Source of the DNA: Acidisarcina polymorpha
GTDB lineage: Bacteria > Acidobacteriota > Terriglobia > Terriglobales > Acidobacteriaceae
DNA length: 64,000 nt
Reading direction: 5' to 3'
Assembly: GCF_003330725.1 (NCBI RefSeq)
Contig: NZ_CP030840.1
Span: 4,278,001-4,342,000 of the forward strand
The position numbers were made by a program, and so were the translations under genes. Position 1 is the stretch's first letter. Every line of letters begins with the position of its first letter. Below, piece after piece: positions 7,810-16,552 of this stretch. Under the pieces are notes generated by a model. It had not been told where the DNA came from and did not search any database. It saw only the letters and a list, made by a program, of their open reading frames with translations.

Positions 7810-10434
7810 TCAAAATTCGTAATGCATTCCGAGCGTGACGTTATTCGCATGAAAGTTTCGGGGCGCTGTTTCTCCGGCGGGCGATATACTGAGACCGGTT
7901 TGAGCTCCGCCCAGTGTGGCAGAGTCGCAGGGGACGACGGGCGCCGGAGCAGTCGGCGTGGGGTTCGAGATGCTGCAAAAGGCTGAACCCGAAACGCCGC
8001 CCTCTCCGTAGCCAAAGTATTTGTATTCCGCTCTCCATATCCATCGTTCATGAAACGTCCAGGCAAGATTCGCGAAGGGCGAGTGATAGGTGGAGACAAG
8101 CGAACCGTTGACGTCACGGGCGTCGTTGAAGAACCGGCTACCGTCTACGGAGCTGGCAGTGTAGCCGATACTGGAGCGGAGCGATCTAAGCGGAAACAGA
8201 ACGAGAGCGAAGGACCCGTACTGAGTTGGGGTGGACATGAAGTCTTTGACCGGACCAAACTCATAGTAAGTGGTCCCCCGGACGGTTGCGCCGGGGCACG
8301 CTGTGCCACTGGGCGATGCGGCGCCAGGAAATGCGGGGCTCGCCTGGGCGTCGTAGCAGATATTCGTCGAAGCATATATCCCGCTGTAACCATAATTGAA
8401 GTCGAATCCATAGCGCGCATTCGGCGTCAGTGCGGCGCCCACGTTCACGAGGCGGCTATGATCCACATGACCGATCGGTCCGGCGTAAGGGACATCGCCA
8501 GCCGCGACAGCAGCTTGGTTGTTGTTCGTGTTGTTCTGCCGCTCCAAGTCGTTGAAGACTCCCGATAGAGTGATCCACGGCTTCGGCCGGTACATGGTAT
8601 GAAGTCGGTAATGCTGCAGCTGGCGCGGACTTAACGGTGTGAATGAATTGTCGTTGTAAAGCGCTTCGATGGAGCCATTGACGGTCCAGTGATCGGCGGG
8701 TCGCAGGGCTACGTTGAAAAGACCGCCGTTCCCATGAATAGTGACCGTCCCATTACTATCCTGACCCACCGGCAATGGAGTGTCATGAGGAAGTCCCTGG
8801 GCGATGATATGCAGGCGATAGCGGTAGGTAAATGAAAACGAGACGCGAGACCAGCCGTCCCAGGTCGCCGTCAGGTCGTTCGTCAGGAACTTCTGGCCGA
8901 AATAATCTGGCAGGGGAACGCCATTAGGACTGCCCTCAACGTTCACAGGAGATCCAGGGATCAGAGCACCGGCGTAGTTGATTGTCTCGTCTCCCGCGGT
9001 CGCGGGCGTATTCGCGGTAGCACCCTTCGATATGTTGGCACTCCCCGGCTGCTGCTCATTTGAGTACTCGATCTGATCAGAGAAGTGAACGGCCGGAGTG
9101 GCATCCCAGACGATGCCGTAGTCGACCGCCATGACCTTGCGCTTTGCGTTTGCGTTCCCCGTGAACGTTATCGATCGAATCGTCCCGTCCAGGCCCTGGA
9201 AATTCTCGTAGTAGTCGGGGAGATTCATATTCGCTTGGGTGTAGCGCGCATCGCCGTTCATCGCTATGTTCTTAATGCTTGAGCTTTGCAACCGGAAGAT
9301 CTCCGTGGGATAGAGGATGCGCGTCGGTTGTGAGCGCAGGTAGCTCGAAGCCACATTGCACGCCGGATTGATGACTGGCAATCCGCCCGGGCTCTGCGGT
9401 GAGAGGATGGTGTAGGTCGTCGCATTGGTGTACGCGCTTCCCATGCTCGTCGTATTGCAGCTGCCGATGCCATAAGGCGTGAAGCTGTCCCAGTCGCCTG
9501 GGGCCACCGCCGTTCCGTTCGCCCCCTGCGCCAGGAAGTTGCTCGGAGCCAGGGTGAAGTACGTGTTTTCCTTGATGTGTTCAATCTCTTCTGCGAAGGT
9601 GAGCCTCGTATCTCGTATGGGCTTCCAGTCGATCTCTGCCAGGAAATCGTCGGAGCTGTTGCGTTGATATTGCTGGAGGAGTTGATCGTTGGCACCCACA
9701 GACGGATCGAAGAAGTTGTTCCCGCTGGTCGGGCTAAGCGTTGGTCCTTGCATAACGTTCTGCGAGTAGCCCACCCGAAATGATACTTTCGATAGCGGAA
9801 AAATCGTAACGCCGGTGTCGAGCATGTGATGCACTGTATTGGCAAAGAACGGCGATTGTTCCACCTGCGGCCACGCCAGCGAACCGGTCGGCGCGTTCGA
9901 TGGCCCAATAGGTACTGACAGTCCTGAGGGTAGATTCGGGTTACCAAGCAGGTTGTAGTCGAAGTAGTCCCGGTGGCGGCGGAACAATCCCGAGAATTCA
10001 TAGACCTTGCCCTTGGAGAAGTCCATCTTGGCAAAATTTGTTGGATCCCCACCAAAGCCGTTGCTGAAGGCGCTGAGCGAATCGACTAGCGTATGCCGTG
10101 TGCCGGGAAGCGCGTGCAACTCGAAGGTTTCACCAAGCACTCGAGGCCCTGACTGGACATTAACAAGCGTGTTGTACATTGCTCCGCTGCCGGAGGTGTT
10201 GACGATGTGGCCACCCAGATCGATCGTCTCGTGGAGGCTATATCCCTTTGGGGCGACCGGCTGCGCAGTCGGCGTCGTAATCTGGGCGAACGGCGCGGGG
10301 CTCTGAGCTGACGCGAAATCGGCAGCCATCAATAAAGTCGCAAAAGCAACGATGCCAATGGTGCTGGCGAGACGCTCGGCCAATGCGGGAGCGGACTGTT
10401 GGTAAAGACAAGGAATCCAGCCGGTCTTCTTCAC
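7810..10434 (-). CDS. MtrB/PioB-like outer-membrane beta-barrel of a porin-cytochrome conduit
   Basis: An 874-aa outer-membrane protein. The N-terminus carries a hydrophobic signal segment ending FASAQ (about 25-44). The rest is alternating strands with many aromatic and Asn/Gly turns and ends in HYEF, a terminal Phe as needed for barrel assembly. Features recalling the decahaem-associated MtrB/PioB family are the early GGH-x-GxGxxYN-type strand, the FSKGKVYEFSGLFRRHRDYFDYN segment and repeated wide strands. It has no haem motifs itself. It lies 106 bases after the decahaem cytochrome gene and upstream of two more cytochromes, so its likely role is to house the decahaem protein and make an electron wire through the outer membrane. 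It uses a GTG start at 10434 preceded by GGGGGG. Confidence 0.8.
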   Translation of the reverse strand: MKKTGWIPCLYQQSAPALAERLASTIGIVAFATLLMAADFASAQSPAPFAQITTPTAQPVAPKGYSLHETIDLGGHIVNTSGSGAMYNTLVNVQSGPRVLGETFELHALPGTRHTLVDSLSAFSNGFGGDPTNFAKMDFSKGKVYEFSGLFRRHRDYFDYNLLGNPNLPSGLSVPIGPSNAPTGSLAWPQVEQSPFFANTVHHMLDTGVTIFPLSKVSFRVGYSQNVMQGPTLSPTSGNNFFDPSVGANDQLLQQYQRNSSDDFLAEIDWKPIRDTRLTFAEEIEHIKENTYFTLAPSNFLAQGANGTAVAPGDWDSFTPYGIGSCNTTSMGSAYTNATTYTILSPQSPGGLPVINPACNVASSYLRSQPTRILYPTEIFRLQSSSIKNIAMNGDARYTQANMNLPDYYENFQGLDGTIRSITFTGNANAKRKVMAVDYGIVWDATPAVHFSDQIEYSNEQQPGSANISKGATANTPATAGDETINYAGALIPGSPVNVEGSPNGVPLPDYFGQKFLTNDLTATWDGWSRVSFSFTYRYRLHIIAQGLPHDTPLPVGQDSNGTVTIHGNGGLFNVALRPADHWTVNGSIEALYNDNSFTPLSPRQLQHYRLHTMYRPKPWITLSGVFNDLERQNNTNNNQAAVAAGDVPYAGPIGHVDHSRLVNVGAALTPNARYGFDFNYGYSGIYASTNICYDAQASPAFPGAASPSGTACPGATVRGTTYYEFGPVKDFMSTPTQYGSFALVLFPLRSLRSSIGYTASSVDGSRFFNDARDVNGSLVSTYHSPFANLAWTFHERWIWRAEYKYFGYGEGGVSGSAFCSISNPTPTAPAPVVPCDSATLGGAQTGLSISPAGETAPRNFHANNVTLGMHYEF

Positions 10435-10540
10435 CTCAGCCCCCCTCTAGAATCATTGCCGAGAGCGTCGCCACATCGCGACCTTGCACTCGATCCAGCA
10501 TGCGTTGCCCACGCGTGGCCGATATGCGCTCTTAGGATCG

Positions 10541-11617
10541 TCACTTGAGGAACGCCTGGTTCAGGTTGGAACCATGAATCATAGTGTGGCAATTTGTGCA
10601 TGGCGTTAGCTCCGAGGAGCCGGCGTTCATGCTGTGAAACGTGCCGGCGGCGACCGGACTATGGCACTGATTGCACAGCGTGTTGATGCTCGGCATGTTC
10701 AGCAGCCGCGCATTCTGAGAACCATGCGGCGTATGGCAGCTCATGCATCCTTCAGCCTTCACCGCTGCATGCTCATAGACGAAAGGTCCGCGGGTCTCCA
10801 CATGGCATTTAGTGCAGATATAGTTTTGATCGGCGGTCGACTTCAGGTTGTTTTTTTGAAATGTGCCATGCGGATCGTGGCAGTCGCTGCAGCTGACCGC
10901 GCCTTCGGTTACAGGGTGGTGGAACGGCATAGCGAACGTCCCCTTCACGTCACTGTGGCACTGAAAGCAAAGCTGCGGCTGCGCGGCTTTAAGCAGGTTT
11001 GGGTTTTGGGCAGGGACATGGAACGATGTCGTCGGGCCCGGTGGCGGATTGTCGAGGGAACTTGCGCCGGGCTTGAGCAGATCAAGAACACTGACGCTTA
11101 ACCACGATTCCTTGTGCGTACTCGCGGTGGCCGGAGCCAGACCGGTCCCACCCGGTCCCGTAGCGAGTCCGTGCACGCTGTGACAACTAGTACAGCTGAC
11201 CCCTGCGATTCCATGCACCGAGCGTATGAAGTTGGGATGGGCTGACGCGTGACAGCCAAGGCAGGTCGAATCGACCTGTTTTGCAGATGCCTTTTCGAAG
11301 CGGAAAATCTTGGTTGCGTCTCCGCCAGACTCCACGTGGCTCTGACCCGGACCGTGGCAACTCTCGCAGGTAGCTCCAGTGCCGCCGTGCATCAACGCTA
11401 ATTTTGAATGAGGATTCGTCGAGGCGAATTTAGCGGCGATGTCAGCGTGGCACGTTGCGCAGGTCTCGGCGCCAACGATCCCTGACGTCTCTACCAGCGG
11501 AGCCTTTTCACTAACATTTGGAGTCGACTTCTCTGGGCCGGCCGTCTGCCCCAATCCGGGCAGAGAAAGGCACGGTAGCAAAGCAAAGAACGCCATAGAG
11601 AAGAGCGAGGGCCTCAT
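10541..11617 (-). CDS. DmsE/MtrA-like decahaem c-type cytochrome
   Basis: Periplasmic decahaem cytochrome. I count exactly ten C-x2-C-H motifs: CATCH, CESCH, CLGCH, CTSCH, CFQCH, CSDCH, CTKCH, CMSCH, CNQCH and CTNCH, spaced as in the DmsE/MtrA family. A cleavable signal peptide precedes them (FSMAFFALLPCLSLPGLGQ). An ATG at 11644 opens the frame nine codons earlier, but ATG 11617 has GGAG six bases upstream and begins directly at the signal peptide, so I use it (358 aa). It is first in the operon with the MtrB-like barrel, small cytochrome and NapC-like protein. Family knowledge: such proteins sit inside the barrel and pass electrons between periplasm and cell exterior. Confidence 0.92.
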   Translation of the reverse strand: MRPSLFSMAFFALLPCLSLPGLGQTAGPEKSTPNVSEKAPLVETSGIVGAETCATCHADIAAKFASTNPHSKLALMHGGTGATCESCHGPGQSHVESGGDATKIFRFEKASAKQVDSTCLGCHASAHPNFIRSVHGIAGVSCTSCHSVHGLATGPGGTGLAPATASTHKESWLSVSVLDLLKPGASSLDNPPPGPTTSFHVPAQNPNLLKAAQPQLCFQCHSDVKGTFAMPFHHPVTEGAVSCSDCHDPHGTFQKNNLKSTADQNYICTKCHVETRGPFVYEHAAVKAEGCMSCHTPHGSQNARLLNMPSINTLCNQCHSPVAAGTFHSMNAGSSELTPCTNCHTMIHGSNLNQAFLK

Positions 11618-11906
11618 CCAAATCTCCGAAGAGTGGCGGTGCATCTCGCCAGCCTGTTATCTGAAGTGCGCTTTATGAGACTTCTGGGTATGGTCAGCAA
11701 GAACACGAAGCATTGGAGGCAAGTATGTTCTAGTGGAGGAGACTAAGCTGTGCAATTTTGCTCGCGGGGTGGCGGCGCACTTCTTCAGCGCTGCGCGATT
11801 CCTGGATTGGAGCGCCTCAGGATCCGTTAGCTGATATGCCGGAAAGTCGCTCGTCACCCTGCGTGAAGGTAACAAGACTTGCCCTTTCATTCTCCGATGA
11901 TGAGTT

Positions 11907-12923
11907 TCACGACCCGAGGGATCGCACGTACAGGTCTTCCGCGTCAGCCCGGTGTTTGTCTACTCCCAGATTTCTGACTCTCCAGTCTTCGTAAAATCCT
12001 TGGACGACGCAGAACTCCGGCACGTCGGCCAGTCGCTCGTCAGATAAGACACGCGCCAGGAAGAACGTGTGAAAACCGAGCCGACGTACCTGCTCGACTT
12101 GTAACTCACGGACCCTGCATGCAAACTGGGGCACGGGAATTCTAAAGATCTCCGATGGCCGGGTCGGAAAGGTCAGCTGCTTCCAATTGATGGGCTCATT
12201 GTCTTTGGGGACCAAAGCGTAAACGATTGGTGCTTGCTTCATCGGCACACTGCTGAGGACAACGCGCCGGGTTTGCCGAACAAGCTTCTCGGGCACACTA
12301 TCGTGCGGAATGCTGAAGCCGAAGAAAGCCTCGTTGAGATTGCCCATAACATTCACTGGGGAGACAGTGCTGTTGCCCGCTTCATCGGCGACACTGACGA
12401 GTGAGACCGGCCGTGGGCAGCAAAACATGGCCGCAATGGCGCGTCTCTGGGCCCCGGGTGCCTTGTTCTTTCCGCGATTGCGCCGGCTAGAGTAGATCTG
12501 CCAAAGGGAATGGCTCCACAGCCTTGGTCTGGACACACAATAAATTGCAGACTTGCTCGAGTGGAAAAGCAAAAACAGCGAGTCACCGCATTCGAGCGTT
12601 TCTCGATATTGAAGTCCAATCTTGCCGAGAATACGATGCTTGCCACCGTTCTCGCAGAAACTCAGCGCCAGACGCGAGTACGAGTACTGGTCTTCCCTTG
12701 GAACCTGACCGCGCGGGAACTCGATGCAAATGGTGAATGGCATGCTGGAAGCCTGGCAGTGCCGTTGGGTTACGTCTATAGGTTCGCCGGCCCCGAGTAG
12801 CCAGACTTTGACTTCCTGTTGTGGCTCCTTCTGCGCAACAAAGAAATGGTCTGGCAAGCGCTCTCCGCCAAACACTACGGTTTTTACCAGTTGGCGCAGA
12901 TGTTTCTTGAGTGACATAGCCAT
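11907..12923 (-). CDS. Flavin-reductase-like fusion protein, copy C of three
   Basis: 338 aa, last of three tandem paralogues. The N-terminal half (about 1-150) is a domain I do not recognise, with the shared pattern EVKVWLLGAGEPIDVTQRH followed by PFTICIEF. The C-terminal half (about 175-320) looks like the FMN-binding split barrel of flavin reductases (RutF/DIM6 type): PVSLVSVADEAGN, SPVNVMGNLNEAFFGF, VVLSSVPM and GFHTFFLARV. It starts 29 bases after copy B stops. It is more diverged than the other two copies and has an extra basic stretch (SSRRNRGKNK) in the linker. The reaction is unknown; an FMN-dependent reduction or non-catalytic flavin binding are both possible. No signal peptide. Confidence 0.75.
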   Translation of the reverse strand: MAMSLKKHLRQLVKTVVFGGERLPDHFFVAQKEPQQEVKVWLLGAGEPIDVTQRHCQASSMPFTICIEFPRGQVPREDQYSYSRLALSFCENGGKHRILGKIGLQYRETLECGDSLFLLFHSSKSAIYCVSRPRLWSHSLWQIYSSRRNRGKNKAPGAQRRAIAAMFCCPRPVSLVSVADEAGNSTVSPVNVMGNLNEAFFGFSIPHDSVPEKLVRQTRRVVLSSVPMKQAPIVYALVPKDNEPINWKQLTFPTRPSEIFRIPVPQFACRVRELQVEQVRRLGFHTFFLARVLSDERLADVPEFCVVQGFYEDWRVRNLGVDKHRADAEDLYVRSLGS

Positions 12924-12952
12924 ATCCGTGCGGTGCGAGACGATGCTGAAAA

Positions 12953-13999
12953 TCAGTTGCTGGGGTGCGCCTCAGGCTCGATGGGGAAAAGTTTGTCTCC
13001 ATGCTTATTCAGGCGGTCCTCAAGCAGCGCAGCCTTCATGTCCACGGTGCGCCCACCGAGCCGCCAGGTCTGATAGTAGCCGTGAATGACGGAGAGGGAA
13101 GGCTCCTGGGAGAATGCGCGATCGCCAACAATGCGAGCTACAAAGAATTTATGGCTGCCAATCCGCTGGCTTCGTTCAACCTCCATCTCGCGTACTCGGA
13201 CCGTGAATTCCGGGATAGGAAACCCGAACACTGGCGATGGCCTGATCGCAAATGGTAGTCCCTCCAACCGAACGGACTCCTTGGTATGATTCCGCGCAAG
13301 CCCATAGGCCAGCGGTGCGCATCTCACCGGAACATTACTGATGACGAGACGGCCGACGCGCTCGACGGACTCGCCTGCTAGCCTGTCGGTGCGGAGCGCA
13401 AACCCAAAACGGCCAGGACCGAGCGCTCCCATTATGTTCATCGGGAAGATATTGCCGCCGAACTCGCCAGCTATGCTCACCAGCACGGTGGGATGCGGAC
13501 GGATGAACGATACCATCGCTGCACGTCGCTCCAGGAAAGACATCTTCATTCCCGGAGCCGGCGCGCTCCGCAATTCTTTAAGCAGAAGCCGCGAATAATG
13601 AGCACCAATCGCCAGCCTCGTTAGACAGTAGTTGCGAACGCAGCGAGGCGCACAAAAGAGCAATTCACCTCCGCTGAATGGCGCTGCCTGTCTTAACCGT
13701 AAGTCGATGACACCCAGCAAACGACGGTCTTCCCCGCGTTCATAAAACTTCAAACTGATTTGGCGAAGCTGTTTCTGAGTGGGCGCTTGTCCCTTATGCA
13801 ATGCTACCGCGATCAGGAATGGGGCGGAGCATGCGGTGGAGTGGCGAAAGGTAACATCGATGGGCTCTCCCATGCCTTCGAGCATGACAGAGATTTCTTG
13901 TTGAGGATCCGCAATGCCGGTCGCGAACTCCTCAGGAAGAACCGATTCTCCCAGCATCCGATCCTGGATCGCCTTCAGAATAGTTCTGAGGATTGACAT
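12953..13999 (-). CDS. Flavin-reductase-like fusion protein, copy B of three
   Basis: 348 aa using ATG 13999, whose first base overlaps the TAA of copy A (TAATG), a sign of translational coupling; the frame is open 42 codons further upstream, but that part runs inside copy A and does not align to the paralogues. The N-domain has EISVMLEGMGEPIDVTFRH. The flavin-reductase-like C-domain has TVLVSIAGEFGGNIFPMNIMGALGPGRFGF, split here as TVLVSIAGEFGGN and FPMNIMGALG, then LVISNVPV, PEFTVRVREMEVE, GSHKFFVARI and HGYYQTWRL. All three copies share the PxPEF-x-xRVREMEVE and GSH-x-FFV-x-R segments almost unchanged, so this is recent paralogous expansion under constraint. Function unknown. Confidence 0.78.
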   Translation of the reverse strand: MSILRTILKAIQDRMLGESVLPEEFATGIADPQQEISVMLEGMGEPIDVTFRHSTACSAPFLIAVALHKGQAPTQKQLRQISLKFYERGEDRRLLGVIDLRLRQAAPFSGGELLFCAPRCVRNYCLTRLAIGAHYSRLLLKELRSAPAPGMKMSFLERRAAMVSFIRPHPTVLVSIAGEFGGNIFPMNIMGALGPGRFGFALRTDRLAGESVERVGRLVISNVPVRCAPLAYGLARNHTKESVRLEGLPFAIRPSPVFGFPIPEFTVRVREMEVERSQRIGSHKFFVARIVGDRAFSQEPSLSVIHGYYQTWRLGGRTVDMKAALLEDRLNKHGDKLFPIEPEAHPSN

Positions 14000-15036
14000 T
14001 AGATGTGGCCGCCGCTGCTGATCATGCCGCGTTTTATGCGAGCGTCTTCCGCTAGCGAAGATGCGAATTCGCTGGGCCGGCTTTTGAGCCTCCAGGTCTG
14101 ATAATGGCCGTGGACGACGCACCACTCCTGGTCCTCGGCGAATCGCTGGTCCGCAATGACTCGCACAACGAAGAAGATATGCGAGCCAAGTTTTCGCGAG
14201 ACTTCCACCTCCATTTCGCGGACTCGGAGCGCGAACTCCGGCACCGGCACACCGAACTTCGGCGAGGGCTTAGTAGGAAATGGAAGCTCCTCCCACTCGA
14301 TGCCATTCTTCTTGGAATGGTTGGGGCCAAGCTTGTAAGCAAGATCTCCGTGCCGCATAGGAACTGTGCTCAACGCGATTCGCCCCGCACGTTCGACGAG
14401 ATGCGCGGGTGATTTGTCGTCTTTAAGCCCGAAGCCGAAATAGCTTTCGTCAAGCTGGCCCATCACGTTCAAAGGAAACATATTCCCTCGAGAGTTCTCC
14501 TCAGCGCTCCCGAGATCGATCAAGCGAGGGCAGATGAAGAGAATGTCCCGCGCCCGCATGTCCACGGACGAGAGTGTCATGGTGCCGGGGGGAAGCGGCT
14601 GCCGCCAGTTCCTATAAGCCTGTTGAAGATAGGACATCCAAAGATGCAGCCGGGGCAGACAGTAGCTGTGCGCACTTGCCACACGAAAGAAGTAAAGTGT
14701 GGGGCCGTTGGTCGGTATGGAAATACCGTTGTGCTTGAGGCCGATCGTCCCCAGCAGCCGGCAGTCGCCCTCTCTTTCACAGAAGCGAAGTGACAGACCT
14801 TTCAGGCTACGCTTGCTTAGGAACGTGTCCTTGTCGAAGGCTACGCATATGGTTAAGGGGAGAGCGGATGCCATCGAGTGGCGGTTTGTGACGTCACGCG
14901 GCGCACCCATCCCATGCAGCCAGACGGCGACCTCCTTCTGCTCTCCGTCCTGTCCAAGAAAGAACTTCTCTGGCGGCCTCACCTTTCCCAGCAACAGATC
15001 CTTCAGGCTATCTTTGACTCTTCTAGCGATCGACAT
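13999..15036 (-). CDS. Flavin-reductase-like fusion protein, copy A of three
   Basis: 345 aa, first of the tandem trio. The N-domain has EVAVWLHGMGAPRDVTNRH and LPLTICVAF; the C-domain has LIDLGSAEENSRGN, FPLNVMGQLDESYFGF, IALSTVPM, PEFALRVREMEVE and GSHIFFVVRVI, the strand order expected of an FMN-binding split barrel. ATG 15036 overlaps the end of the sugar O-methyltransferase gene by 14 bases, so it belongs to the same transcript. No signal peptide or membrane segment is visible, so it should act in the cytoplasm. Its job in the cluster may be to reduce flavin or a flavin-like compound, but that is inference from the fold and the ribA gene upstream. Confidence 0.78.
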   Translation of the reverse strand: MSIARRVKDSLKDLLLGKVRPPEKFFLGQDGEQKEVAVWLHGMGAPRDVTNRHSMASALPLTICVAFDKDTFLSKRSLKGLSLRFCEREGDCRLLGTIGLKHNGISIPTNGPTLYFFRVASAHSYCLPRLHLWMSYLQQAYRNWRQPLPPGTMTLSSVDMRARDILFICPRLIDLGSAEENSRGNMFPLNVMGQLDESYFGFGLKDDKSPAHLVERAGRIALSTVPMRHGDLAYKLGPNHSKKNGIEWEELPFPTKPSPKFGVPVPEFALRVREMEVEVSRKLGSHIFFVVRVIADQRFAEDQEWCVVHGHYQTWRLKSRPSEFASSLAEDARIKRGMISSGGHI

Positions 15037-16249
15037 GTGCTAAGTCCCTCTCCGCTGTATTCATGTTTTCGGCTGCGTGATGGAAGCTGTACAGGCACTC
15101 CACCTCTTCAACTCGCGGCTGCCGATGACTGTTCCAGCGCAACTGGCGCTGTTCTTTTAGTTGGAAGTTCTTCACGTCAAGTCCGCCCATGCCGGGCAAC
15201 TCGGAAAGCATGCGCGTTCCCACGAAGAGGAAGTGGTTGCGCGTGACCCGCTGGGTCGTGGCTAGATAAGAAGCGAGTTCTTCTTTGTCGATGTCCGTCA
15301 TGGCGTGGCAGCTGAACGTGAGATCAGCGCTCGCCGTCTGAAGGCTTTCCATCTGAAACAGCGGCATCAGGACGATGTCAGACGCGGCCATGTTTTCCAT
15401 AGTAAGCGGTCTCTCTCCGAAGAGAAGAAATCTCTTCTGAGGAAGCGCGTTCATCAGGTAGTAGGTTGCAAGGGCGATGCTTTCGGGAAGATCAAAATCC
15501 AGATACTTGATCTTTGGGCGGTCGCGCATCAAATAGTAGGCCATTCCACCAAAGCCGCCACCGATCTCAACAATCGTAGAGTGAGCCGACTCGAGCAGGT
15601 CTCCGACTCTGGCTGCGCAATAATGCTGAAACTCGGAGCGAGCGGCGACTAATGTGCCATCAATAGAAACTCCAAAGGGATTGCCGATTTCGGGTATCGC
15701 CAACTCGCGCAAAAGGAAGCGGGCGCCGGTTTGTTGCTTCCAATGGTCAAGACGATAGAGTGCATCGCTGAGATAGACGCGGCGGTGAAGATCCTTCATG
15801 CCACCGCCGAAATAGATATCCGTCATGCCGTAGGGCACTGCTATAAGCCCCGTAGAGCAAGGATCACGAAAGAAGTTGCAGTACATCCGATGCAGGGCTG
15901 CGGTATCGCGCGCGTGAAGCGCTTGCCGTACGGGTCCCAGACTGCTGTCCCGTATCTGCTGCCACCAGCCCGTGGCATCGTAAGCTTGGTCAGCAGATCG
16001 AGGGTCTTCGATGGTCGCGTGGTAGGCCGCGCATATTCTGTCCAACAGGGCCGTGTCAGGAGCTCCGGTCTGTCTCCGCGATGCAAATCCCGCGGTAACA
16101 TTCTGGAGCTTATAACGTGGGTCGCCCTCAAACTGGCGATTGCCGCGGCTGGCAAACGCCCGCATCTCAACACGTGCTCCCGCGATCCTTATCGCGCTAT
16201 TTATGGTTCGTAGAGGATGACGCAGATGTTTGAGCTTTGGCTTCAGCAT
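15023..16249 (-). CDS. Putative sugar O-methyltransferase
   Basis: 408-aa SAM-dependent methyltransferase resembling the putative sugar O-methyltransferase family seen in polysaccharide and natural-product loci. The SAM-binding motif I is TIVEIGGGFGGMAYYLM (about residues 240-256), followed by YLDFDLPES and a second conserved block SADLTFSCHAMTDIDKEEL. About 230 residues precede the SAM fold, as is usual in this family. ATG 16249 has GGAG 8 bases upstream. The end overlaps the next gene by 14 bases. The substrate is not predictable; a glycosylated or hydroxylated small molecule made by the neighbouring enzymes is a reasonable guess. Confidence 0.75.
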   Translation of the reverse strand: MLKPKLKHLRHPLRTINSAIRIAGARVEMRAFASRGNRQFEGDPRYKLQNVTAGFASRRQTGAPDTALLDRICAAYHATIEDPRSADQAYDATGWWQQIRDSSLGPVRQALHARDTAALHRMYCNFFRDPCSTGLIAVPYGMTDIYFGGGMKDLHRRVYLSDALYRLDHWKQQTGARFLLRELAIPEIGNPFGVSIDGTLVAARSEFQHYCAARVGDLLESAHSTIVEIGGGFGGMAYYLMRDRPKIKYLDFDLPESIALATYYLMNALPQKRFLLFGERPLTMENMAASDIVLMPLFQMESLQTASADLTFSCHAMTDIDKEELASYLATTQRVTRNHFLFVGTRMLSELPGMGGLDVKNFQLKEQRQLRWNSHRQPRVEEVECLYSFHHAAENMNTAERDLAHVDR

Positions 16250-16552
16250 GAGCGAGCTCCAGAGGCGCTGCCTTCCGAGGGTTTCTATAGATTGCGAAGG
16301 AGAACAATGAAAGTCCGATACCTTCTTTGTTCAGCTTGGCCGCCCCGCGAGAGGTATCGTGATTCGACTGTAGCGTGGCAGGTCGAGTCAATTTGTCTTG
16401 GATTTGTCTTAAGAATGCCATCGGATTGTCGCGCATGTTGTGGCGCTTGGAAGCGGTAGGTTTTGCGGGCATGCCGAGGCTTGTCCAGGCTGAGGCGCCG
16501 AGACTCCAAAGAAATCGTTGTGCGGGCTGCGAAACGGTGCCGTATCGCATGC
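16250..16552. other. Gap between two methyltransferase genes
   Basis: Open frames exist on the minus strand here but none looks like a known protein. No terminator hairpin is obvious, so the operon may read through. It may hold an internal promoter or a degraded gene end; I cannot tell. Confidence 0.4.

Noticed and set aside
16197-16550. 117-codon minus-strand frame between the methyltransferases
   Set aside because: Overlaps the sugar methyltransferase start in another frame and has no recognisable domain.
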